Shown: positions 1 through 8,410 of the stretch, one piece after another
Layout: each line of letters starts with the position of its first letter
Numbering within the stretch: position 1 is the first letter of the stretch
DNA from: an uncultured Eubacteriales bacterium
Lineage (GTDB): Bacteria > Bacillota > Clostridia > Monoglobales > Monoglobaceae
Assembly: GCA_905201285.1 (NCBI GenBank)
Contig: CAJKNM010000001.1
Location: 4,119 to 68,118 of the forward strand
Reading direction: 5' to 3'
DNA: 64,000 bases
The notes under the pieces: model-generated
Databases searched by the model: none
Told to the model about the DNA's origin: nothing
The model's input: only the letters and a program-made list of their open reading frames with translations
Made by a program: the position numbers and the translations under genes

Positions 1-231
1 GCTTCGCTTTGCCTCTCTGATCATTTCTTCCGAGGAGTCTGTTGCTTCAATGTGCTTTGCGGCGCCTGCGATATTTTTTGCGATAAGTCCCGTTCCCGTT
101 GCAAGCTCCAGAACCATCTTGCCCTTAACAACGGGCCGAATCAGTTCATACAGCTTTTCGTATGCTGCCCGGTCTTTGCGCATAAATCTGTCATACAGAC
201 CGGCATTTCTGTCCCAAAAATTCTTTTTCAT
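1..231 (-). CDS. Class I SAM-dependent methyltransferase, N-terminal part only
   Basis: The gene runs off the left edge of the window, so only the first 77 codons are visible. The protein begins MKKNFWDRNAGLYDRFMRKD and then shows VLELATGTGLIAKNI, the glycine-rich motif I that binds S-adenosylmethionine in class I methyltransferases. The acidic residue expected at the end of strand 2 is present in EATDSSEEM. An AAGGAG ribosome binding site precedes the ATG at 231. It lies 40 bp downstream of the ABC transporter gene on the same strand and probably closes that operon. The substrate cannot be told. A small-molecule methyltransferase in a transporter operon could modify the transported compound, but that is inference. 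Confidence 0.85.
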   Translation of the reverse strand, partial: MKKNFWDRNAGLYDRFMRKDRAAYEKLYELIRPVVKGKMVLELATGTGLIAKNIAGAAKHIEATDSSEEMIREAKRS

Positions 232-271
232 ACCGTTTCGCTCCTTAAAAACCGCATCTTACGGCCGTCAA

Positions 272-1999
272 TCACACCGTCCAGCTTTGTCCCGTAAGTT
301 GAAGGTCGGACATCCTTTTAAATATTCCGTCTTTGTGAATAAGCTCATTAGGGGTGCCTTGTTCCGCAACAACGCCGTCCGACAAAACGACGATTTTATC
401 CGCTCCGGCAACCGTTCTCATTCGGTGTGCGATAATAAGAACCGTTTTATTTTTTATAAGCCTTGAAAGCGCAGTCTGTATTGCCGTTTCGTTTTCAACA
501 TCAAGACTTGCCGTTGCTTCATCCAAAAGTATGATCGGAGCATCTTTAAGAAAAGCTCTTGCAATGGAAATTCTCTGACGTTCGCCGCCCGACAGCTCAC
601 AGCCGTTTTCACCGATATTCGTATTCCATTTGTCGGGAAGCTTTTCGGCGAATTCATCGCAGTTTGCAAGGCGTGCCGCCGCCAAAACCTCCTCATCGGT
701 CGCTCCTTTTCTTCCGAGCCTGATATTTTCCATAATCGTATTATCAAACAGCGTAACGTCCTGAAACACAATGGAATAAAGCGTCATAAGCGTTTCGGGA
801 TCAATCTTTGAAATATCCGCTCCGCCGACAGTGATTTTTCCTTTTTGATTATCCCAAAACCGTACCGCAAGCCGGGACACGGTCGTTTTTCCGCCGCCGG
901 AGGGACCGACAAGTGCGGTCACCTCGCCCTGCTTTGCTGTAAATGACACGTCCTTAAGTACGGTTTCGCCGCTGTTGTATGAAAATCCCACATGGTCAAA
1001 GACAATATCACAGCCGTTGTTTGTGAGCGTATCGCTCCCTGTCTGAACGGGGTAATCGAAAATTTCGTTCATTCTCGCAACGTTCGTGCGCATCGCAATG
1101 ATTGCCGCAAGATTCAAAAGCGAGCCCTGCATCGGGTCGTAGAGCCTTGACGCCACAAGCAAAAACATAAAAAACGTAAGCACATTGAGATTTCCTTTTG
1201 TAAGCAGAACCGAGCCGGTAAGCGCAACCGAAGCAATACCGAGTTTGAGTATCATACTTGCGCCCGTTACAAATATTGCGGTGGTAATCTCTGTTTTTAT
1301 GTTCTGGCTCTCTACCCTGCGAATCTTCTTTTTCAAAAGCCTGAGATAATTTTCCTCGGCATTGTTTGCCTTTAAGTCGCGCACCGACTCGATATATTCC
1401 TGTATCCCGTCCGCACAAGCCATTTTTACCGCCATATTTTTCGATTGCGCTCTGTCCTGAACCTTATAGCTCAGAAGCACTGTCAGTACGGAAACTGGGA
1501 TTACCCAAAGTGCGGACAACGCCATACGCCAATCAAACACGAACATTCCCGCCGAAATAATCACCGTTGAGATAATCGAACCGAACAAGCCGGGAATAAA
1601 ATGAGAGGAACTTTGTTCAATAACCTGGCAATCTGCCATAATGGTGCTCGTAAGATCGGCAAGATCTTTTTTACCAAAGAATGAAAGCGGCAGTCTGCGT
1701 AATCTTTCGGCAAGGCTCAACCGTCTTTTTCCGCTTTCTTCGTATGTTGTAAAATAAGTGTTGTTATATTGAAACCATGTTGTAAGAAGTATCAGTCCGA
1801 TGCAAACAACCGATCCTGCTGCGTAAAATGCGATTCTGCCGCCGATAGCGCCGCCGAGCATATCCGCAACAATATAATACAGCAAGGCGGCAGGCAGCAT
1901 AAACGCTATATTTTGAAATACGCAGGCGATGATTCCTTTAACAAGTCCCTTTGCGCCTTCTTTTGATGACGCTGTTGCTCTTTGTATCAGCTTTATCAT
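272..1999 (-). CDS. ABC transporter half-subunit, permease fused to ATPase (second of pair)
   Basis: A 575-residue protein with an N-terminal six-helix ABC transporter membrane domain (about residues 20-310) and a C-terminal nucleotide-binding domain. Walker A is GPSGGGKTT, the signature motif is LSGGERQR, and Walker B is IILLDEATASLD with the catalytic Glu intact, so the ATP site looks complete. It starts at an ATG preceded by GGAGG and lies only 3 bp after the neighbouring half-transporter at 2003-3784. The two very probably form a heterodimer. The architecture is that of exporters, but siderophore importers of the YbtP/YbtQ and IrtA/IrtB type share it. The candidate iron box at 3861 makes an iron or metallophore role worth considering. 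Substrate and direction are not determined by the sequence. Confidence 0.9.
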   Translation of the reverse strand: MIKLIQRATASSKEGAKGLVKGIIACVFQNIAFMLPAALLYYIVADMLGGAIGGRIAFYAAGSVVCIGLILLTTWFQYNNTYFTTYEESGKRRLSLAERLRRLPLSFFGKKDLADLTSTIMADCQVIEQSSSHFIPGLFGSIISTVIISAGMFVFDWRMALSALWVIPVSVLTVLLSYKVQDRAQSKNMAVKMACADGIQEYIESVRDLKANNAEENYLRLLKKKIRRVESQNIKTEITTAIFVTGASMILKLGIASVALTGSVLLTKGNLNVLTFFMFLLVASRLYDPMQGSLLNLAAIIAMRTNVARMNEIFDYPVQTGSDTLTNNGCDIVFDHVGFSYNSGETVLKDVSFTAKQGEVTALVGPSGGGKTTVSRLAVRFWDNQKGKITVGGADISKIDPETLMTLYSIVFQDVTLFDNTIMENIRLGRKGATDEEVLAAARLANCDEFAEKLPDKWNTNIGENGCELSGGERQRISIARAFLKDAPIILLDEATASLDVENETAIQTALSRLIKNKTVLIIAHRMRTVAGADKIVVLSDGVVAEQGTPNELIHKDGIFKRMSDLQLTGQSWTV

Positions 2000-2002
2000 A
2001 AT

Positions 2003-3784
2003 TCATCCCTCCAATGCCGTTTCGTTTGAAACCTTCCATTTAACGGAAGATTTATAGTCGTTTTGCATCTTTGCATACAAGCCGTTCTTTTTCATAAGCT
2101 CGTTGTGCGTCCCGCTTTCAACGATTTTCCCATCCGCAATCACATAAATACAATCTGCATTTTGAACGGTCGAGAGCCTGTGTGCAATCATAATAACGGT
2201 TTTTCCTTTGGAAAGCTCCGAAAAAGCCGCCTGCACCTTAACCTCGTTATCGGGATCGGCAAAAGCCGTAGCCTCGTCAAGAATAAGAACAGGTGCATTT
2301 TTAAGCACCGCTCTGGCAATCGTGAGCCGTTGCTGTTCGCCGCCGGAAAGATACACGCCTTTTGTGCCGATTACGGTATTGATTCCGTTCGGTAATTTTT
2401 CTATAATATCGTCGCAGCGTGCCATTTTAAGCGCCTCGGCAACTTCGAGGTCGCTTGCATCGGGCTTGCCCATTTTGACGTTTTCCGAAACAGTCGCCTT
2501 AATAAGCTTCGAGTCCTGAAACACAAACGAAACGCTTTCCATAAGTTTTTCCTTCGGAATATTGCGGATATCCGAGCCGCCTATTTTTATACTGCCGCCC
2601 TTTACATCGAAGAAACGGGCAATCAGGCTTGCAAGCGTGGATTTTCCGCCGCCGGAGGGCCCTACAAAGGCAACCGTCTGTCCGGCGCCGATATTCATTG
2701 AAACACCTCGGATTACTTCTTTTTTGCCGTCATAGGAGAAATGTACATCAGAAAGAGTAACGGAGGAATCCTTCGGATATTCTTTTTTTTCGCTCTCCGG
2801 CATAAATGCGGCGCTTAAAACTCCGTCCACACGAGAAAGAGCGTCGCTTACAATCATACCGTCCTCGCTCATAAACATAATTCTTGTCAGCGTAAGCGAA
2901 ATAACCGGTGTAATTATGATGTAGAATATGAGGTTTAGCAAAAATTCGTTTGTCACGCCGTTTGCACTAAACCATAAAGCACCGGCAATCAGAAAAGCAA
3001 ATACTCCGTTTGCTGCCGCAGTGTAAATCATCATCGGCACACGCAAATCTTTGGTGTAGGCGATAACCCATTTTTCGTATTCGTCAATCGTGCCTTTGAA
3101 TTTTTTGAAAGAAAATACCGATTGTCCGAATGTTTTTACCACGGGTATGCCGCGGACATATTCCACCGCCTCATTGGACATATTCTCCAGAGCGTTGTTA
3201 TATTGCTTCATTTTTTCCGCCATTCGTTTTCCCGTCATGGCAGACATAATCAAAAATGCAATAAATACCGGGACAAGGCTTAAAAGTCCCAGCCGCCAAT
3301 CGAATACCAGGAGCATTGCAAGAAGTCCCAGAGGCGTTGCGATTGCCGCATATTTGTCGGGGAGGCGGTGAGCAAGATAAGTTTCCGCCGCACCGGTGGA
3401 ATCGTTTACGATTTTTCTGAGCCTTCCGCTGCCAAAGCTGTCAACAAAGCCAAGCGGTAGCTTTGCGATATGTTCGGCAAGATCTATTCTCATATTTGTC
3501 GCTATTCTGAATGCGGCAATGTGTGAGCACATTAGTCCGCCGGTGTAAACAAGAAATGACAAAAAGGCAAAAACCACAGCCCAAATGCCGTTGCTTACGA
3601 TGTTCACCGCCTCCGAAAAGTTCGGCGAAACCTCCAAAACCTCTTTGATGATTTTCCATATGTACCAAAACGGCACAAGCGCAATAAGCGCACTGACGGC
3701 AGACAGAATCCACGAGGCATAGGTGAAATTCCTGTACCTGCCCGCATAGGATAAAAGCCGTGATAAATTTGATTGCTTTTTCAA
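2003..3784 (-). CDS. ABC transporter half-subunit, permease fused to ATPase (first of pair)
   Basis: A 593-residue half-transporter with a membrane domain (about residues 15-320) followed by an ATPase domain. The motifs GPSGGGKST, LSGGEQQR and VLILDEATAFAD are all consensus. The start is a TTG at 3784, placed eight bases after a strong AAGGAGG, which fixes it despite the unusual codon. The gene is cotranscribed with the second half-transporter 3 bp downstream and probably with the methyltransferase. Upstream lie the TetR gene on the same strand and, between them, the palindrome at 3861-3876. Control could therefore come from the TetR protein, from a metal-dependent repressor at the palindrome, or from both. 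Function beyond ABC transport is unknown. Confidence 0.9.
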   Translation of the reverse strand: MKKQSNLSRLLSYAGRYRNFTYASWILSAVSALIALVPFWYIWKIIKEVLEVSPNFSEAVNIVSNGIWAVVFAFLSFLVYTGGLMCSHIAAFRIATNMRIDLAEHIAKLPLGFVDSFGSGRLRKIVNDSTGAAETYLAHRLPDKYAAIATPLGLLAMLLVFDWRLGLLSLVPVFIAFLIMSAMTGKRMAEKMKQYNNALENMSNEAVEYVRGIPVVKTFGQSVFSFKKFKGTIDEYEKWVIAYTKDLRVPMMIYTAAANGVFAFLIAGALWFSANGVTNEFLLNLIFYIIITPVISLTLTRIMFMSEDGMIVSDALSRVDGVLSAAFMPESEKKEYPKDSSVTLSDVHFSYDGKKEVIRGVSMNIGAGQTVAFVGPSGGGKSTLASLIARFFDVKGGSIKIGGSDIRNIPKEKLMESVSFVFQDSKLIKATVSENVKMGKPDASDLEVAEALKMARCDDIIEKLPNGINTVIGTKGVYLSGGEQQRLTIARAVLKNAPVLILDEATAFADPDNEVKVQAAFSELSKGKTVIMIAHRLSTVQNADCIYVIADGKIVESGTHNELMKKNGLYAKMQNDYKSSVKWKVSNETALEG

Positions 3785-3860
3785 AACAAATTCCTCCTTA
3801 CAGCAATTTTAATTATATGATAAAGAAAAGCTGCTTGACTTTTCCGATATCCGTAGTGTA

Positions 3861-3876
3861 GTTAGACAAGGCTAAC
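3861..3876. promoter_or_regulatory. Palindrome GTTAG-N6-CTAAC upstream of the ABC pair, candidate metal-regulator operator
   Basis: The sequence GTTAGACAAGGCTAAC is an inverted repeat with 5-bp arms and a 6-bp centre, 77 bp upstream of the TTG start of the ABC pair. The same arms and spacing recur at 10851, 10915 and 11092. TTAG-N6-CTAA is contained in the DtxR/IdeR consensus operator. No clear -35/-10 pair could be placed around this copy. The binding protein is inferred, not seen in the window. Confidence 0.55.
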
Positions 3877-3898
3877 CATTATTCCAAAAAATCAGGGG

Positions 3899-4516
3899 CT
3901 AAAACCCCATAATTTTTTTCCACCCGGCAGCGTAAAAGGCTCTTAATTCCTCGGTGTATTTTACGGCGTCTTTATAGGGAATATCGTGAATAATAACCTC
4001 AAAGAATGCCGAAAACAATCCGCTTACAAGCATATGCTCAAGCGTCGGGTCAATCTCATATTCTGGATAACCGAGCTTTTGCATGGTGTACGCAAATTTA
4101 TGCGTTGCGTCAACCTCTATTTCCACCATTTCGTGAATTAGGTTTTCGTATTTTGTACCCTCGGACGAACAAAGAATCAGCTTGAATTTCTCTTTGCCGG
4201 CATAACAGTAATCCAGCATTTCACGCATTCCGTTACCGGCTTCGCTGTCCATTTTTTCACGCTGCTCCTTCGGCGAAAGCTTTTGAAAATAACCTTGGAC
4301 TTTCTTAAACATAGCAAGAATCGTATCGTAGCATTCGCCGACAAGGGCGTCAAACAATTCCTCCTTGCTTTTATAATAGCCGTAAAACGCACCCGTAGTT
4401 ACGCCTGCGTCTTTTACGATTTTGCGCAGAGAGGCGGATTGAAAACCTTTTTCGGAAAATTCCTTTTTTGCCGCAGACAGAATTGCGTCAAGTGTACTTA
4501 TTTCATTATCAGCCAT
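3899..4516 (-). CDS. TetR/AcrR-family transcriptional regulator
   Basis: A 205-residue protein with a typical N-terminal TetR helix-turn-helix at about residues 10-55; the recognition part reads SLRKIVKDAGVTTGAFYGYY. The rest is a variable ligand-binding, dimerisation domain. Length is normal for the family. It starts at an ATG after AGGGG, and two ATAACAC-type boxes lie just upstream at 4541-4573, so autorepression is likely. It is immediately upstream of, and on the same strand as, the ABC transporter pair, which is the usual arrangement for a TetR protein controlling an efflux or uptake system in response to the transported compound. The inducer is unknown. Confidence 0.9.
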   Translation of the reverse strand: MADNEISTLDAILSAAKKEFSEKGFQSASLRKIVKDAGVTTGAFYGYYKSKEELFDALVGECYDTILAMFKKVQGYFQKLSPKEQREKMDSEAGNGMREMLDYCYAGKEKFKLILCSSEGTKYENLIHEMVEIEVDATHKFAYTMQKLGYPEYEIDPTLEHMLVSGLFSAFFEVIIHDIPYKDAVKYTEELRAFYAAGWKKIMGF

Positions 4517-4540
4517 TATTTCCCCTCCGAAAAGCTATAT

Positions 4541-4573
4541 ATAACACCGTTACATTTATTATAACAGTGTTAT
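4541..4573. promoter_or_regulatory. Paired ATAACAC-type boxes upstream of the TetR gene, candidate operator
   Basis: Two 13-bp quasi-palindromes, ATAACACCGTTAC at 4541-4553 and ATAACAGTGTTAT at 4561-4573, are separated by 7 bp and lie 25-57 bp upstream of the TetR start. Each is nearly self-complementary, and together they form an inverted pair. This is the size and position expected of a TetR autoregulatory operator. There is no copy in front of the ABC genes themselves. Confidence 0.5.
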
Positions 4574-4660
4574 AACATCTTGTCAATAGGTTTTGAAAAA
4601 TTTTTTGATTTTTATTTTTCGGGGTGCCGAGCATTGTGTTTGACTTGACAGCGAAAGCCT

Positions 4661-4706
4661 AAAAAGATGGTGTGGCAAATGAATTCATTTGCCACACCAT
4701 CTTTTT
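4661..4706. terminator. Perfect 46-bp palindrome, bidirectional terminator
   Basis: The arms 4661-4683 and 4684-4706 are exact reverse complements, beginning AAAAAGATGGTGTGGC. As RNA on either strand this gives a long stem followed by a U-tract. It sits 10 bp after the stop of the leftward SLH gene and upstream of the TetR promoter region, so it insulates the two units. Confidence 0.85.
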
Positions 4707-4716
4707 AAGAGTTAGA

Positions 4717-5886
4717 TTATACCTGATTCTGTTCGGATTGTTCTATATTATCAATGTAATCCAAAAGCCGCATCATAACAGAAGCAAGCTGAGCGCGTGT
4801 TAAATTTCCTTTTGGCTCAATAAGCCCGTTGTCATGACCTTTTATAAGACCCATTTCATAACATATTGCCATACTTAGTTTTGCATAATCGGAAATATGT
4901 GTATAATCACTGTGCCTTTTAATTTCATCGGAGTCGCCGGGCAATGCAATATCCTTATAGTTAAGATAACGCACTATCATTGCCGAAAGCTGCTCACGTG
5001 TAACAAAATTATCCGGAGCAAATTCAGTTTTGCCGATACCTTTTACAATACCGTTTTTTGAACCCCAGGAAACATAATCCGCATAGTATTTATCTGCCGT
5101 AACATCGGTAAATGCCGATACTGTGCCTTCTATGCTGTCTTTTGAAAATCTTCCGAGAACCGTAATCGCCATTGCTCTTGTGACCGATCCCTCGGGGTCA
5201 AAAAGTGTATCCGAAATACCGGTAAATAATCCCGCTTTTACACAACCGTAAATATCGTTTTTTGCCCAATGTCCGTCAATATCAGTGAAATTTTTATCCG
5301 AATAAGATTTTGATGTATCCGGCAGGGTTATGTCGGGTTTTTTTATACCGCTGCCTGTGCCAAAACCTCCGCCGGAGGATGAGCCGCCTCCCGGCGAACC
5401 GCTTGAACGGGTTATGGTTACGGTGAACGGTTTTGACGAAGTGTCACCGTTTGTTTTGTTGTGTTCATCAACTGTCACAATCTTTGATTCAATCAATGAA
5501 ATAGTTCTTTCGGCACTCCCGTTGTATGAATAGTTCAGCGTTGCTATTTTTTGCTTTCCGGCACTGTATTTATTTGTGTTTGAAAAAAAGCCGAAATAGA
5601 GACAGCCGTCTTTTACAGTCTGTACTTTGGACTCGTTTTTCAATTCATCCGTCAAAGCAAGTGATGAAAATTCCACATCGCTTTGTGAAGGTTTTATACC
5701 GAATTCAGCCCCGGCAAATGCGGTGTCGGTTTCCAAATAAATATCAAAAGAAATGACCTTATCATTTTTACCGAGAGTAATACTTGTATTTGACGGAGTT
5801 ATTTGTGCCGCATATGCAGAAAAAGAAGAAAAGCAAAAACAAAGAGCCGCACTCGCTGTCAGCAGTTTTTTTGTTAATCTGTTCAT
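4717..5886 (-). CDS. SLH-domain surface protein with cohesin-like domain (wall anchor)
   Basis: A secreted 389-residue protein. Residues 1-26 form a signal peptide ending near SAYAA. Residues about 27-155 form a beta-rich domain that resembles the cohesin/carbohydrate-binding fold (SNTSITLGKNDKVISFDIYL near its start). A Gly/Ser-rich linker follows, then three SLH repeats (about 195-380) with the typical FTDIDGHWA and FDPEGSVTRA motifs. SLH repeats bind pyruvylated secondary wall polymers, so this is probably the cell-wall anchor of the island. I chose the ATG at 5886 because AGGAGG precedes it and it starts the signal peptide; the frame is open farther upstream. It is the last gene of the leftward operon, separated from the previous gene by a 12-bp stem-loop. 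The cohesin call is by pattern and less sure than the SLH call. Confidence 0.88.
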   Translation of the reverse strand: MNRLTKKLLTASAALCFCFSSFSAYAAQITPSNTSITLGKNDKVISFDIYLETDTAFAGAEFGIKPSQSDVEFSSLALTDELKNESKVQTVKDGCLYFGFFSNTNKYSAGKQKIATLNYSYNGSAERTISLIESKIVTVDEHNKTNGDTSSKPFTVTITRSSGSPGGGSSSGGGFGTGSGIKKPDITLPDTSKSYSDKNFTDIDGHWAKNDIYGCVKAGLFTGISDTLFDPEGSVTRAMAITVLGRFSKDSIEGTVSAFTDVTADKYYADYVSWGSKNGIVKGIGKTEFAPDNFVTREQLSAMIVRYLNYKDIALPGDSDEIKRHSDYTHISDYAKLSMAICYEMGLIKGHDNGLIEPKGNLTRAQLASVMMRLLDYIDNIEQSEQNQV

Positions 5887-5903
5887 AATATCCTCCTTGC
5901 TGT

Positions 5904-5932
5904 GCAGGGCTGTATCCAATATACAGCCCTGC
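5904..5932. other. Intercistronic stem-loop before the SLH gene
   Basis: GCAGGGCTGTAT at 5904-5915 pairs perfectly with 5921-5932 across a 5-base loop, 17 bp upstream of the SLH gene start and just before its ribosome binding site. No U-tract follows on either strand, so it is more likely an mRNA processing or stability element than a terminator. Confidence 0.65.
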
Positions 5933-5944
5933 AAAATATGTAGA

Positions 5945-8398
5945 TTATTTTGTATAGTTCAGCCAAATTGCCATATAATCCTCTATGTCAATTTTTTGGT
6001 CGCCGTTAAAGTCGCAGTTTGATGCGTCATTCCAGTTTGTGCTGTTTTTATCGGCACGATAATAAAGCTGTGCTTCGGTAATGTCTAAAAGGTCAACCTT
6101 TCCGTCGCCGTTTACATCATAAGTGAGCGCATCGGTAAATGTTGCCTCAGCCGGGTTGATTCCGTTTACAGTACCGTACATTACGTTTTTGCCCGAATCC
6201 CAACCCGATACCTTTAAATCAGTGATTTTCAGCGTTGCGTTTTCCGCATTCACCGTTATTTTTGCAATTTCAGCCGATTTGTCGGATGAAAACAGATTTG
6301 CGTCAGTATTTAAAAATCCCAGTATTGCCATACCCGTATATTTACCGTCGTTTACTTCGCCGCTAATATCACCGATAATGGTAAACCCATTATCACCGAT
6401 GATTTTAACGTCAGCGGTTGAGGTTTCAAATGTCAGCTGAACATTCGCAATTCTTGAAGCCTCGGAAAGCGAAAATGTGAAATATGATTTGCCTTTTTCA
6501 GCCGCAATTTTGTCAGCCGCCAGTGATGCTTTGGTTTCTATATTTTCTTTTTCGGGTTTGGTTGAGTCGGACTCCGTAACGGTTATCGTGCAATATGCGC
6601 TGATTCCGTTTGCCGCTGTTGCTGTGATTTTTGCACTTCCTGCTGAAACTGCATTTACAACGCCTTTGTTGTCAACCGTCGCAACGGCGATGTTCGAGCT
6701 TTCCCAAGTGACGGATTTATTTGCCGCCGTTTGAGGCAATACCGTTGCAGACAGCTGAAGCTTGTCGCCTTTTTTCATGGATGCGGAGGTTTTATTAAGC
6801 GTCACCTTTGTCACTTCATCATTATTTCCGCCCGATATGGATGAATCGATTACCGCAAAATATCCCAGGCCGTCAGTCTGTACGGTAAATGTTTTGCTTA
6901 CCATTGATGACGCAATCTCAGAGACTTCGCCGTCGGCGTAAGAATACAGTTTTGCATTTTTTGAGTAACCGTCGGGCAGTCCGACGCTTACAGTGTAGCT
7001 ACCCGCACCGTTGTCCGGAGTTGTCGAAATTTTGTATACACGCAAAGCTCCGTTGGAAGACTTCGCACTTAAGGCGTTATATTCATCGCCCGAATAAATT
7101 TCTTCCGCTATAAGATGTGAGTTAATCGGAAATTCACCCTCAACTTTGATTTTTTTATCAAGATTAATTAAATAAAAACTTCCTGCATTTATGGAGTCGA
7201 GATTCGACACATCGGGGAGGACTTCGTAGTTATATCCCCAGTCCGCAACATTGTTTACCGCCCAGCGTTCACCGCTCGAGCCTTTTTCAACATAAACCAC
7301 CAATGATTTCGGGCTGTCGGGAAACATATTGTAAGGCCCTACGGTATCATCGCCCGGAAAGCCCGTAACACTTGGCGGAATAACGACTCTTTGCAGATTT
7401 GTGCAGCCCTCAAATGCTGCAAGCGTTATATTCACGATTCCGTCGGGAAGAACCAGATTTGTAAGCGATTTGCAGTCTGTAAAGGCATACATTTCGATAT
7501 TTGTTGCCGAGTCGGGAAAGTCTATCGAAGAAAGACTTGTGCACCCTTTGAACAGGCTGTGAGAAATACTTGTCATACCTTTTGGAAGTTTTATATGTGT
7601 AAGCTTGGTGCAATCTTCAAACACGCCTGAGTCAAGTTTTTCTACGGTGTCGGGAACGGTGACATCGGTCAGTCCTGTTTTTTCAAAAGCGTTGCCTCCT
7701 ATGATTTTTATCGTTTCGGGTATATCGATATCGGTCAGATTTTCGGCGCAGTTAAATGCGCTTGCCCAAATTCGATCTACCGTTCTGCCGTTTACCTGCT
7801 CCGGTATTGTGTACCCGCCCTCTCTGCCACTTGGATAGGCTGTCAGAGTCAGGTTGGGATCATCATACTGCGGAGTACCGTTATCTACCCACGGTCCAAA
7901 CATGACGCCGTTTTCGTCTGTGACGTAGTATGGATTTTGTGGGTGAACCGTTATTTTGTCCATACTTGTGCAACCTTTGAATACATTTGCGGTTACATAG
8001 GTTGCCACCGCTGGAATTTCGCATTCGGTCAGTTTGGGGCAATTTGCAAAGGCACTCAGACGGATAATCATATCCGCTCCGTCGGTCGGGTCTTCAAAAA
8101 TTATTCGTTCAAGCTCTGTGCAGCCCTCAAATGCGTGATAGCCGATAACCTGAACACTGCCCGGAATTGTTACACTGGTAACATTATCGTTGTTTAAAAA
8201 CGCTTCACCCGCAATTACGGTGACGGTATCGGGTATTTTAATATCTCCGCCGTTTCCGTAGTAGCCAAGAAGCTCGCCGTCCTTTATGTTTGCGCCGATC
8301 AGTCCGTCGTTTCCTGCGGACACGCTGACGGTCAAACCCATCAGCATAGCCGCAATGATTGTCAGCGCAGATAGTTTTTTTAGAATTTTACTTTTCAT
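5945..8398 (-). CDS. BspA-like leucine-rich-repeat protein with Ig-like, cohesin-like and dockerin modules
   Basis: An 817-residue secreted protein. A signal peptide (1-28) is followed by BspA/TpLRR-type repeats of the LRR_5 class to about residue 345; recurring units include LTDIDIPETIKIIGGNAFEK. A bacterial Ig-like BIG2 domain follows at about 535-615, a cohesin-like beta domain at about 625-755, and a C-terminal dockerin at 759-817. The dockerin has two calcium loops, DVNGDGKVDLLD and DFNGDQKIDIED. LRR_5 proteins commonly bind host or partner proteins; dockerins dock to cohesins. It lies 12 bp after the next dockerin gene and is clearly cotranscribed with it. A cohesin-like domain directly before a dockerin in one chain is unusual and could allow chain-like assembly. 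No catalytic domain is visible. Confidence 0.88.
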   Translation of the reverse strand: MKSKILKKLSALTIIAAMLMGLTVSVSAGNDGLIGANIKDGELLGYYGNGGDIKIPDTVTVIAGEAFLNNDNVTSVTIPGSVQVIGYHAFEGCTELERIIFEDPTDGADMIIRLSAFANCPKLTECEIPAVATYVTANVFKGCTSMDKITVHPQNPYYVTDENGVMFGPWVDNGTPQYDDPNLTLTAYPSGREGGYTIPEQVNGRTVDRIWASAFNCAENLTDIDIPETIKIIGGNAFEKTGLTDVTVPDTVEKLDSGVFEDCTKLTHIKLPKGMTSISHSLFKGCTSLSSIDFPDSATNIEMYAFTDCKSLTNLVLPDGIVNITLAAFEGCTNLQRVVIPPSVTGFPGDDTVGPYNMFPDSPKSLVVYVEKGSSGERWAVNNVADWGYNYEVLPDVSNLDSINAGSFYLINLDKKIKVEGEFPINSHLIAEEIYSGDEYNALSAKSSNGALRVYKISTTPDNGAGSYTVSVGLPDGYSKNAKLYSYADGEVSEIASSMVSKTFTVQTDGLGYFAVIDSSISGGNNDEVTKVTLNKTSASMKKGDKLQLSATVLPQTAANKSVTWESSNIAVATVDNKGVVNAVSAGSAKITATAANGISAYCTITVTESDSTKPEKENIETKASLAADKIAAEKGKSYFTFSLSEASRIANVQLTFETSTADVKIIGDNGFTIIGDISGEVNDGKYTGMAILGFLNTDANLFSSDKSAEIAKITVNAENATLKITDLKVSGWDSGKNVMYGTVNGINPAEATFTDALTYDVNGDGKVDLLDITEAQLYYRADKNSTNWNDASNCDFNGDQKIDIEDYMAIWLNYTK

Positions 8399-8410
8399 AT
8401 CTACTCCTTA

